Assembly (NCBI RefSeq): GCF_019458025.1
Contig: NZ_JAHZUY010000001.1
Coordinates: 62,001-126,000, forward strand
Source of the DNA: Caldovatus aquaticus
Lineage (GTDB): Bacteria > Pseudomonadota > Alphaproteobacteria > Acetobacterales > Acetobacteraceae
Length of the DNA stretch: 64,000 nt
Direction: 5' to 3'
Under the pieces are notes generated by a model that made no database searches, was not told where the DNA came from, and saw only the letters and a list, made by a program, of their open reading frames with translations. Shown here piece after piece: positions 51,841-59,586 of the stretch. Position numbers and translations under genes: made by a program. The stretch's first letter is position 1. Each line of letters opens with the position of its first letter.

Positions 51841-52908
51841 ATGAGCGAACCGACCAACCACTACGGCCCGACGGCGGCGCGCGCCCACGGCCGGCCCGGG
51901 CGCGAGACGCGGCCCGCCTCCGTCACCATAGACATCCACTCCCATGTGCTGGTGCCGGAGGCGGCCGCGTTCGCGGCGCCGCACCTCGACCTCTCGACCA
52001 TCCCGCTCGCGCATTTCGCCACGCCCGAGACCCAGGCGCTGAACCGCAAGCAGGATGCGGACCGGCGCGAGGTGATGACGGCGATCGCGCCGCGCCTGCG
52101 CGACCTGGACGCGGCGGGCATAGACCTCCAGGTCGTCGCGCCGCCGCCGCCGCAGTGCTACTTCACGCTGCGGCCCGAGCATGCGGTGCCGGCGATCCGC
52201 ATGGTGAACGACGGGATCGCCGCCTTCGTCGCGCGGCGGCCGGACCGCTTCGTCGGCCTCGGCACCGTGCCGATGCAGGAGCCGGCGGAGGCGGTGCGCG
52301 AGCTCGAGCGCTGCATGGGGCCGCTCGGCTTCAAGGGCGTGCAGATCCTCACCAACGTCGCGGGGCGGGAGCTGTCCGACCCCGCCTTCGCGCCGTTCTG
52401 GGCGGCCGCGGAGCGGCTCGGCGCGCTGGTGATGCTGCATCCCAACGGCTTCACCGAGGGCGAGCGCTTCCGCCGCTTCTACTTCAACAACGTCATCGGC
52501 AACCCGCTGGACACGGCGGTGGCGCTGCACTACCTGATCTTCGACGGCGTGCTGGAGAGGCACCCGGGGCTCAAGATCCTGGCGGTGCACGGCGGCGGCT
52601 ACCTGCCGGCCTATTCCGGGCGCATCGATCACGCCTGGGGCGCGCGCAGCGACGCGCGCGGCAGCCTGCCGAAGCCGCCGACCCACTACCTGCGCCAGGT
52701 GTGGTTCGACTCGATCGTCTTCACGCCGCACCAGCTCGACCACCTCGTGCGCGTGTTCGGCGCGGACCGCATCGTGATGGGGACGGACTATCCGTACGAC
52801 ATGGCGGAGTCCGACCCGATCGGCCACGTCTGCTCGGTCGAGGGCTTCGACGCCGCGACCCGCGCCGCGATCTGCGGCGGGAACGCGCAGCGGCTGCTCG
52901 GCCTGTAG
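51841..52908 (+). CDS. amidohydrolase 2 / ACMSD-like decarboxylase
   Basis: The 355-residue TIM-barrel metalloenzyme has the HxH ligand pair in TIDIHSHVLVPEA near residue 30. LGALVMLHPNGF has the next His, LKILAVHGGGYLPAYSGRID the following, and VMGTDYPYDMAESDPIGHV near 310 supplies the catalytic Asp. This set matches aminocarboxymuconate semialdehyde decarboxylase, gamma-resorcylate decarboxylase and related hydrolases. The C-terminal CGGNAQRLLGL is also diagnostic. It terminates the second Liv operon and probably acts on the imported compound in the cytosol. Confidence 0.9.
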   Translation: MSEPTNHYGPTAARAHGRPGRETRPASVTIDIHSHVLVPEAAAFAAPHLDLSTIPLAHFATPETQALNRKQDADRREVMTAIAPRLRDLDAAGIDLQVVAPPPPQCYFTLRPEHAVPAIRMVNDGIAAFVARRPDRFVGLGTVPMQEPAEAVRELERCMGPLGFKGVQILTNVAGRELSDPAFAPFWAAAERLGALVMLHPNGFTEGERFRRFYFNNVIGNPLDTAVALHYLIFDGVLERHPGLKILAVHGGGYLPAYSGRIDHAWGARSDARGSLPKPPTHYLRQVWFDSIVFTPHQLDHLVRVFGADRIVMGTDYPYDMAESDPIGHVCSVEGFDAATRAAICGGNAQRLLGL

Positions 52909-52948
52909 CCGGACGGCGCGGCCCGGGTCAGGCCCCGCCCCGGGCCGC

Positions 52949-53052
52949 CCGGAGCCGTTGCCGCCCGGCGGTGCGCGCGGCAACGGCTCCGGCGCGTTGT
53001 CCGGCGAGCGGATTCACGCTCCCGGCCGTTCCCGGCCGTCCGCGACCCGCTC
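52949..53052 (-). repeat. dispersed ~100 bp repeat, copy 3, with perfect 13 bp hairpin
   Basis: Read leftward the unit is GAGCGGGTCGCGGACGGCCG, GAACGGCCGGGAGCGTGAAT and CGCCGGAGCCGTTGCCGCG, then GCCGGGCGGCAACGGCTCC. GGAGCCGTTGCCG (left arm, read leftward) and CGGCAACGGCTCC form a perfect 13 bp inverted repeat at 52951-52963 / 52978-52990 with a 14-base loop. The unit overlaps the last dozen codons and the stop of the CoxL-type gene. Confidence 0.7.
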
Positions 53053-55332
53053 CCGGAGCGCCGCCCAGACGCGCGCGGGCGAGGCCGGCATGTCGAGATG
53101 CCGCACCCCCGCCGGGCGCAGCGCATCGAGCACCGCATTCATCGCGGCGGGCAGCGCGCCGGTGGTGCCCGCCTCGCCCGCGCCCTTCACCCCGAGCGGG
53201 TTGTTCGGCGAGGGGACGCAGCGTTCGCGCAGCACCACCTCGCGCAGCAGGTCGGCGCGGGGCATGGCGTAGTCCAGGAAGCTGCCGGTCAGGAGCTGGC
53301 CGCTCTCCGGATCGTAGGCGCAGAGCTCGCCGAACGCCTGCCCCAGGCCCTGGACCATGCCGCCCAGGATCTGCCCCGCGAGCAGCGTCGGGTTCAGCAC
53401 CACGCCGCAATCGTCCACGGCGACGTAGCGCAGCAGCGCGACCTCTCCGGTGTCGGGGTCCACCTCCACCTCCGCGACATGGGCGCCGGAGGGGAAGGCG
53501 CGGGTCGCCGGCAGCGCCGCGGTGGTGTCGAGCGGGTTCGGCCCCGGCCCGGCGTGGCGCCGCGCCAGCTCCAGCAGGCCGATGCGGCGGTCGGTGCCGG
53601 CGATGCGGTATTCGCCGGCGGCGAATTCGATGTCCGCCTCCGCCGTCTCCAGCGCCTCCGCGGCGAGGGCGCGACCCTTGCGCACCGCCTCCCGCGCCGC
53701 GACCAGGCCCGCCGCGCCATGCGAGAGCATCGAGCGCGAGGCGAAGGCGCCGCCGCCGAACAGCGGCGGCCCCTCGGGGTCGCCGGTGCGCAGCGTGACG
53801 CTTTCGGGCGGGACGCCGAGCGCGCGGGCGACGATCTCCGGCATCACCGTCTCGTGCCCCTGGCCGGAGGGGCCGATGACGCTGTGGATGACGATCCCGC
53901 CCTCGGGCGTGAAGGCGAGGGCGATCTCGTCGCGCGGCACGACGCCGCCGGAGGGCTCGACGAACAGCGCGCAGCCGATGCCGCGCAGCCTGCCGCGCGC
54001 CGCGGCCTCCGCCCGGCGCGCCTCGAAGCCCGCCCAGTCGGCGGCCTCCGCCGCGGCGTCGAGCAGCGCGGCGTAGTCGCCGCTGTCGTACTCGGCGGCA
54101 CCGGACGGCACGCGGTAGGGGAAGGCGTCGCGGGGGATGAGGTTCAGCCGGCGCAGCGCGAGCCGGTCCCTGCCGGTCTGCCGCGCCGCCTCGTCCACCA
54201 GGCGCTCGATCACGTAGGCCATGTCGGGCCGCCCGGCGCCGCGGTAGGCGGTGACCGGCACGGTGTTCGTCACCGCGAGGCGGTGGCGGCCATAGACGAC
54301 CGGGATGCGGTAGCAGCCCGTGCACATCATGGCCGGGTTCAGCGTGTTGATCAGCGGCCCCGTCGCCACCGGATAGGCGCCCTGGTCGCACAGCCAGGCG
54401 TGGCGGATCGCGAGGAAGCGGCCCTCCGCGTCCAGCGCCAGCTCGGCGGTCATGCGCAGCGCGCGGCCGTGGTAGTCGGAGAGGAAGGTCTCGCTGCGGC
54501 TCGCCACCCACTTCACGGGGCGCCCGAGGCGCTTCGCGGCCAGCGCCAGCGCGGCGTGCTCGGGGTAGGCCGGGCCGCGGATGCCGAAGCCGCCGCCGAC
54601 GTCCTGCGCGCGGACGCGGATCCGCTCCGGCGGCAGGCCGGTCAGCGAGGCCAGGCTGTCGCGCAGCGCGACCATGCCCTGGGTGCCGGTCCAGAGGTCG
54701 AGCGTCTCGCCGTCCCAGGCGGCGAGCGCCGCCTTCGGCTCCATCGGATTGCCGACCACGCGCGCGCTCTCGAGCTCGAGCCGCACCACATGCGCCGCCC
54801 GCGCGAAGGCGGCGTCGGCCGCGGCGGCGTCGCCGTACTCGTAGTCGAAGCAGAGATTGCCCGGCACCTCGGCGTGGATCTGCGGCGCGCCGGGGGCGAG
54901 GGCGGCCTCCGGCGTCGCGGCGGCGGGCAGCGGGCGGTAGTCCACCGCGATCCGCTCGGCCGCGTCCCGCGCCTGGGCCGCGGTCTCGGCGACCACCAGC
55001 GCCACCGGCTCGCCCACGTAACGCACGCGCCCCGCGGCGAGCGCAGGGCGCGGCGGCGCCTTCAGCGCCTCCCCCCCGCGCCCCGTGTAGGGCAGCAGGG
55101 CCTGGGTCCGGTGGAAGCCCGCGGCCAGGGTATCGGCGCCGGTCAGCACCGCCACGACGCCCGGCGCGGCCAGCGCGGCGGAGGCGTCGAGGCCGAGGAT
55201 CTCGGCATGCGCATGCTCGGAGCGCAGGAAGGCGGCGTGCAACTGGCCCGGCAGGGTCCAGTCCGCGGTGAAGCGCCCGGTGCCCGTCAGCAGCCTCTGG
55301 TCCTCGCGCCGGCCGGCGAACGGAACGGTCAT
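53014..55332 (-). CDS. CoxL-type molybdopterin hydroxylase large subunit (orphan)
   Basis: The 772-residue protein belongs to the xanthine dehydrogenase / CO dehydrogenase large-subunit family. It has REDQRLLTGTGRFTADWTLP at the N-terminus and YVGEPVALVVAETAAQARDA near residue 103. RVRAQDVGGGFGIRGPAYPE is near 250, TVPVTAYRGAGRPDMAYVIE near 352, IGPSGQGHETVMPEIVARAL near 480, and GVKGAGEAGTTGALPAAMNA near 735 with the catalytic Glu. It would hydroxylate an aromatic, heterocyclic or aldehyde substrate. The usual FAD (CoxM) and 2Fe-2S (CoxS) partners are missing from this window. The start at 55332 follows CAGGAGGACAGGC. The C-terminus is formed by a dispersed repeat. Confidence 0.92.
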   Translation of the reverse strand: MTVPFAGRREDQRLLTGTGRFTADWTLPGQLHAAFLRSEHAHAEILGLDASAALAAPGVVAVLTGADTLAAGFHRTQALLPYTGRGGEALKAPPRPALAAGRVRYVGEPVALVVAETAAQARDAAERIAVDYRPLPAAATPEAALAPGAPQIHAEVPGNLCFDYEYGDAAAADAAFARAAHVVRLELESARVVGNPMEPKAALAAWDGETLDLWTGTQGMVALRDSLASLTGLPPERIRVRAQDVGGGFGIRGPAYPEHAALALAAKRLGRPVKWVASRSETFLSDYHGRALRMTAELALDAEGRFLAIRHAWLCDQGAYPVATGPLINTLNPAMMCTGCYRIPVVYGRHRLAVTNTVPVTAYRGAGRPDMAYVIERLVDEAARQTGRDRLALRRLNLIPRDAFPYRVPSGAAEYDSGDYAALLDAAAEAADWAGFEARRAEAAARGRLRGIGCALFVEPSGGVVPRDEIALAFTPEGGIVIHSVIGPSGQGHETVMPEIVARALGVPPESVTLRTGDPEGPPLFGGGAFASRSMLSHGAAGLVAAREAVRKGRALAAEALETAEADIEFAAGEYRIAGTDRRIGLLELARRHAGPGPNPLDTTAALPATRAFPSGAHVAEVEVDPDTGEVALLRYVAVDDCGVVLNPTLLAGQILGGMVQGLGQAFGELCAYDPESGQLLTGSFLDYAMPRADLLREVVLRERCVPSPNNPLGVKGAGEAGTTGALPAAMNAVLDALRPAGVRHLDMPASPARVWAALRERVADGRERPGA

Positions 55333-55458
55333 GCCTGTCCTCCTGGATGCGTCATGCTCCCCGCCGGATGCGGACGGGGTCAAGCCATGCTGACGGCGCG
55401 CGCCGCCGGTGATAGGAGCGCGCCCGGGTGCCGCGCGCACTGCAGGGGAGGAACCGCC

Positions 55459-56238
55459 ATGCCCGAACACCGCCTTGCCGCCGGCCGCGTGCGCGCCGAG
55501 GTGACGGGAGACGGCCCCGTCATCTGGCTGTTCCATTCGCTGCTCGCGGATGCCGGGAGCTGTGCGCCGCTCGCGCAGCGGCTCGCGCCGGCGCATCGGG
55601 TGGTGCTGCCGGACCTGCCCGGCTTCGGCGGATCCGAGGCCGTCGCCGGAGGGCTTCCGGCCGTCGCCGACCGCCTGGCGGAAGCGGTGGCGGAGGCCGG
55701 CGGAGGACCGGCGATCCTGTTCGGCAACGGCTACGGCAGCTTCGTCGCCCTGACGCTGGCGCTGCGCCACCCCGCGCTGGTGCGCCGCCTCGTGCTCGCC
55801 GGCACCGGCGCCGCCTTCCCGGAGCCGGGCCGCGCGGCCTTCCGCGGCATGGCCGCGGCGGCGCGGACGCAGGGGCTGGCGGCGATCGCGGAGACGGCGA
55901 TGCGCCGGCTGTTCCCGCCGGAATTCCAGGCGGCCCACCCTGCGCTGGCGGCCGAGCGCCGCGCGCGCTTCCTCGCCACCGACCCCGCGGTCTTCGTCGC
56001 CGCCTGCGAGGCGCTCGCCGACCTCGACCTGCGCGCCGAGGTGGGCGCGATCACGGCGCCCACGCTCGTTCTGGTCGGCAGCGAGGACGAGGCGACGCCG
56101 CCCCCGATGGCGCGGGAGCTGGCGGCGCTGCTGCCGGATGCGCGGCTGCGCGAGCTTCCCGGCCTCGCGCACGTGCCGCAGCTGCAGGACACGGCGGGCT
56201 TCCATGCCGCGATCGGGGAATTCCTCGCCGGGCGGTGA
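55459..56238 (+). CDS. alpha/beta hydrolase-fold protein lacking the nucleophile serine
   Basis: The 259-residue protein has the alpha/beta-hydrolase architecture of enol-lactone hydrolases. The oxyanion segment VIWLFHSLLADAGSC is near residue 21, and the PDLPGFGGSE strand-loop is near 51. The nucleophile elbow reads ILFGNGYGSFVALTLAL near 87, and the acid region VGSEDEATPPP is near 207. The catalytic His is in LAHVPQLQD. The elbow should be G-x-Ser-x-G, but the DNA clearly encodes Gly-Asn-Gly-Tyr-Gly, so the serine is absent. It may be non-hydrolytic or use another mechanism. The start at 55459 follows GGGGAGGAACC. It is divergent from the CoxL gene. Confidence 0.85.
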   Translation: MPEHRLAAGRVRAEVTGDGPVIWLFHSLLADAGSCAPLAQRLAPAHRVVLPDLPGFGGSEAVAGGLPAVADRLAEAVAEAGGGPAILFGNGYGSFVALTLALRHPALVRRLVLAGTGAAFPEPGRAAFRGMAAAARTQGLAAIAETAMRRLFPPEFQAAHPALAAERRARFLATDPAVFVAACEALADLDLRAEVGAITAPTLVLVGSEDEATPPPMARELAALLPDARLRELPGLAHVPQLQDTAGFHAAIGEFLAGR

Positions 56239-56254
56239 CGTCGGCGGCGCGGCA

Positions 56255-56283
56255 TTGACCGGAGGCCGGGGCGGCGCTTACGT
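56255..56283 (+). promoter_or_regulatory. candidate promoter for the Gfo/Idh operon
   Basis: TTGACC and TTACGT are spaced by 17 bases, with the gene start 28 bases after the -10. The -35 is good, the -10 is poor. It lies in the 72 bp gap after the hydrolase gene. Confidence 0.3.
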
Positions 56284-56310
56284 CGCGCCCGGTTTGCGAG
56301 GGGAGGAGAC

Positions 56311-57396
56311 ATGCGGCGAATCGAGGCGGCCGTGGTCGGCACCGGCTGGTGCGGAGGCATCCGCGCGGAGGCGCTGGCCAGGCACCCGCTGGTGGAGCGC
56401 CTGCACATCGCCGAGACGCGCGAGGAGCGGCTGCGCGAGGTGGCGGCGGCGACCGGGGCGGCGACCGCGACCACGAGATGGCGCGAGCTGCTGGAGATCC
56501 CGGGCATCGAGGCGGTCTATGTCTGCGCCACGCCGGAGCAGACGCACTACCCGATGGCCAAGGCGTTCCTCGAATCCGGCCGCCACGTCTTCCTCGAGAA
56601 GCCGATCGCCCTGACGCTCGAGGAGGCGGACGAGCTGGTGGCGCTGGCGCGCCGGCAGGGCGTGTTCTTCACCATCGGCTACTCGCAGCGCTTCAACCCG
56701 AAATACGCCTACGTGAAGAAGACCGTCGCCGAGGGGACGCTCGGCGAGCCGGTGAGCGTGCTGATCAGCCGCCACATCACGCGCGGCCTCGGCAACAAGA
56801 TCAGCGGCCGGGTGAAGCTCTCGCCGGCGGCGATGGAGGCGACGCACGACATCGACTTCGTGCTGTGGTGCCTGGCGCCGGCGAAGCCCGTGAAGGTCTA
56901 TGCGCAGGAGGTGAAGCGCGTGATGGCGCCGAAGAACGGCGCCGCGGACTGCAACTGGATCATGATCACCATGGACAACGGCGTGGTGGTCACGATCGGC
57001 GCCGGCTGGATCCTGCCGCCCGGCTACCCGAACTTCTCCTCCACCTGGATCGAGTTCGTCGGCTCCGAGGGCGCGCTGATGGTGGACGACACCCACCGCG
57101 ACGTGACCCTGATGCGCATGAGCCAGCCGGGCGCGGTGTTCCCGATCTCCACCATGCCGGGCGAGTCGGCGGGCCACGTCTTCGCCGGCCCCATGGCGGG
57201 CGAGACCGCCGCCTTCGTCGAGGACGTGGTGCGCGGGCGCGCGCCCCTGGTGAAGCCCGAGGAGGCGCTGCTGGCGATGGAGGTCTACACCGCCGCCGAC
57301 CTCTCGATCGAGCGCGGGGAGCCGGTGGCGCTGCCGATCCCGCGCAACCCCCAGGCCGAGCGCCTGAGCCTCACCCTGACGGAGGGCGTGCTGTGA
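56311..57396 (+). CDS. Gfo/Idh/MocA-family oxidoreductase (first of a pair)
   Basis: The 361-residue NAD(P)-dependent oxidoreductase starts with RIEAAVVGTGWCGGIRAEAL, the Rossmann dinucleotide motif. EKPIALTLEEADELVALAR, with the catalytic-site Lys in EKP, is near residue 93. IGYSQRFNPKYAYVKKTVAE and the C-terminal substrate domain with ATHDIDFVLWCLAPAKPV follow. Family members oxidise sugars, inositols or similar polyols or cleave glycosides by redox chemistry. It overlaps the next paralogue at GTGA. The ribosome site GGGGAGGAGAC is excellent. Confidence 0.92.
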   Translation: MRRIEAAVVGTGWCGGIRAEALARHPLVERLHIAETREERLREVAAATGAATATTRWRELLEIPGIEAVYVCATPEQTHYPMAKAFLESGRHVFLEKPIALTLEEADELVALARRQGVFFTIGYSQRFNPKYAYVKKTVAEGTLGEPVSVLISRHITRGLGNKISGRVKLSPAAMEATHDIDFVLWCLAPAKPVKVYAQEVKRVMAPKNGAADCNWIMITMDNGVVVTIGAGWILPPGYPNFSSTWIEFVGSEGALMVDDTHRDVTLMRMSQPGAVFPISTMPGESAGHVFAGPMAGETAAFVEDVVRGRAPLVKPEEALLAMEVYTAADLSIERGEPVALPIPRNPQAERLSLTLTEGVL

Positions 57397-58523
57397 TCCG
57401 ACCGAAGCAGCGCAAGAAGATCGGCCTCGCCATCGTCGGCGCCGGGCGTGTCGGCCTGTTCCGCGGCGGCGTCGCCGCGCGGCACCCGATGGTGGAGTGG
57501 ATCGGCCTCGCCGAGCTGAAGCCGGAGCGCGGCCGCGAGGTCGGGGAGAGGATCGGCGCCGACTTCGTCACCACCGACTTCCGCGAGCTGATCGCGCGGC
57601 CGGAGGTCAACGCGGTGATCGTCGCCACCGACGAGCACCTGCACGTCGGGCCGGTGCTGGCCGCCGTGGAGCGCGGCCTGCCGCTGCTGATCGAGAAGCC
57701 CCTGGCCACCGACCTCCGCGACTCCGCGCGCGTGCTCGCGGCGATCCGCCGGGCCGGGGTGGACGCGGTGATCGGCTACACCCAGCGCTTCCGCCGCCGC
57801 TGGCTGGCGGCGAAGGAGAAGGTGCGCAGCGGCGCGCTCGGCGACGTCACCCTGGTGACGTCGCGCGCCTTCATGAACCGGCTGGTGGCGATCGACAACT
57901 ACAAGCGGACCGACAAGCCGGAGACCATCTCGCCCATGGTCATCTCCGGCACCCACGCCCTCGACATCGTCATGTGGATGATGGAGGGCAAGCGGCCGGT
58001 GGAGTGCTACGCGCGCTCGGTGGACAAGGTGCTGGGGCCGGAGTGGAAGGGGATCGACGCCACCGCCGGCCTGATCGCCTTCGACGACGGCGCGATCTAC
58101 CACCTCAACATCTCCTGGGCGCTGCCGGTGACCTGGCCGGGCGCGGTGTACAGCCTGGAGGTGGGGATCAACGGCACCGAGGGGGTGCTGACCATAGACG
58201 ACACCCACCGCGACATCGTGCTGGCGGTGAGCCGACCGCAGTCGGAGGGCTACGCGCCGGACAGGCAGCGCCTGGTGGACTTCCTCGGCAGCTACCCGCC
58301 CGGCGACATGGCGCTCGGCGAGCTGCGCGGGCCGATGCGGGAGGAGACGGTGGCCTGGCTCGACCGCGTCTCGCTCGGCGTGCCGACGCAGCACGCCACC
58401 GCGGAGGACGGGCACGACCGGCTGATGCTGACCAAGGCGCTCGACCTCTCCGCGAAGCTGAAGCGGCCGGTGCGGCTGCCGATCGAGAGCGAGGACCCGG
58501 CGGAGGCGGCACGGGCGGCCTGA
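57393..58523 (+). CDS. Gfo/Idh/MocA-family oxidoreductase (second of a pair)
   Basis: The 376-residue paralogue of the upstream gene starts at a GTG overlapping its stop. IGLAIVGAGRVGLFRGGVAA is the cofactor motif, VIVATDEHLHVGPVLAAVER is near residue 70, and LLIEKPLATDLRDSARVLA holds the EKP lysine. VISGTHALDIVMWMMEGKRP is near 185. The two genes share order and motifs but are clearly diverged, so they may form a heteromer or act in sequence on a polyol-derived substrate. A Bug receptor gene follows 39 bases on. Confidence 0.92.
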   Translation: MIRPKQRKKIGLAIVGAGRVGLFRGGVAARHPMVEWIGLAELKPERGREVGERIGADFVTTDFRELIARPEVNAVIVATDEHLHVGPVLAAVERGLPLLIEKPLATDLRDSARVLAAIRRAGVDAVIGYTQRFRRRWLAAKEKVRSGALGDVTLVTSRAFMNRLVAIDNYKRTDKPETISPMVISGTHALDIVMWMMEGKRPVECYARSVDKVLGPEWKGIDATAGLIAFDDGAIYHLNISWALPVTWPGAVYSLEVGINGTEGVLTIDDTHRDIVLAVSRPQSEGYAPDRQRLVDFLGSYPPGDMALGELRGPMREETVAWLDRVSLGVPTQHATAEDGHDRLMLTKALDLSAKLKRPVRLPIESEDPAEAARAA

Positions 58524-58562
58524 CCGCGGGATGCTCGGATTCGGGGGAGGGGAACGGACACC

Positions 58563-59561
58563 ATGCGCATCGCCATCGGCCGGCGGACACTGCTCGCCGG
58601 CACCATCGCCATCGCCGCGGCGCCGCCGGCGGCCCGCGCACAGACGGCCGCGGGCTATCCCGCGCGGCCGATCCGCGTCATCGTGCCCTTCGCGCCGGGC
58701 GGCGCCTCCGACGTCGCGGCGCGCATCCTGCAGCAGCCGATGGCCGAGGCGCTCGGCCAGCCGGTCGTGGTCGAGAACCGCGCCGGCGCGGCCGGCAACA
58801 TCGGCATGGAGGCCGCCGCCCGCGCGGCGCCGGACGGCTACACCCTCTACCTCGGCAACGTCGGCACGCTGGCGGTGAACCCCGCCGTCTTCGCGCGCAC
58901 GATCCGCGTCCGGCCGCAGCAGGACTTCGCGCCGATCTCGCTGGTGGCGGACACGCCGGACGCCCTGGTCGTGCATCCGTCGCTGCCGGTGCGGACCGTG
59001 CGCGAGTTCGTCGAGTACGCGCGCGCGCGGCCCGGCCAGCTCAACTACGGCTCCCCGGGTTCGGGCAGCTTCAACCGGCTGGAGATGGAGAAGCTGCGCG
59101 AGGCCGCCGAGCTCGACATGGTGCACGTGCCCTACGCGGGCGGCGCCGGCCCGGCGGCGGTCGCGATCGCCGCGGGCGACATCCACTGCCTGTTCACCAC
59201 GCTGTCCTCGATCATCGGGCAGGTGCAGGCGGGGCGCGTGCGCGCGCTCGCCGTCACCGGCACCCGGCGCGTCGCCGCGCTGCCGGAGGTGCCGACGATG
59301 GTGGAGAGCGGGTTCCCGGACTTCGACAGCGGCTCCTGGCAGGGCCTGCTCGCGCCGGCCGGCACGCCGCCCGAGATCGTCCGCCGCCTGCACGCGGTGA
59401 TCGTCGAGGTCGTGGCGAAGCCGGAGGTCCGCCAGCGCTTCGCGGCCTCCGGCACCGAGGCGGTGGCGAGCCGGTCGCCGGCGGAGTTCGCCGACCTGAT
59501 CCGCCGCGAGGAGGAGAAGTGGGGCGCGCTGGTCCGCCGCGTCGGCGCGGTGGCCGAGTGA
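58563..59561 (+). CDS. Bug/TctC-type substrate-binding protein
   Basis: The 332-residue receptor has an export signal MRIAIGRRTLLAGTIAIAAA (RR plus hydrophobic core, cleavage after ARA). YPARPIRVIVPFAPGGASDV is the canonical Bug ligand loop. VVENRAGAAGNIGMEAAARA and HVPYAGGAGPAAVAIAAGDI follow. It is placed between the Gfo/Idh pair and an amidohydrolase gene in one orientation, suggesting recognition of the compound these enzymes process. No TctA/TctB genes are visible. Confidence 0.94.
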   Translation: MRIAIGRRTLLAGTIAIAAAPPAARAQTAAGYPARPIRVIVPFAPGGASDVAARILQQPMAEALGQPVVVENRAGAAGNIGMEAAARAAPDGYTLYLGNVGTLAVNPAVFARTIRVRPQQDFAPISLVADTPDALVVHPSLPVRTVREFVEYARARPGQLNYGSPGSGSFNRLEMEKLREAAELDMVHVPYAGGAGPAAVAIAAGDIHCLFTTLSSIIGQVQAGRVRALAVTGTRRVAALPEVPTMVESGFPDFDSGSWQGLLAPAGTPPEIVRRLHAVIVEVVAKPEVRQRFAASGTEAVASRSPAEFADLIRREEEKWGALVRRVGAVAE

Positions 59562-59586
59562 TCGGGCAGGCAGGAGGGTTTCCAGG

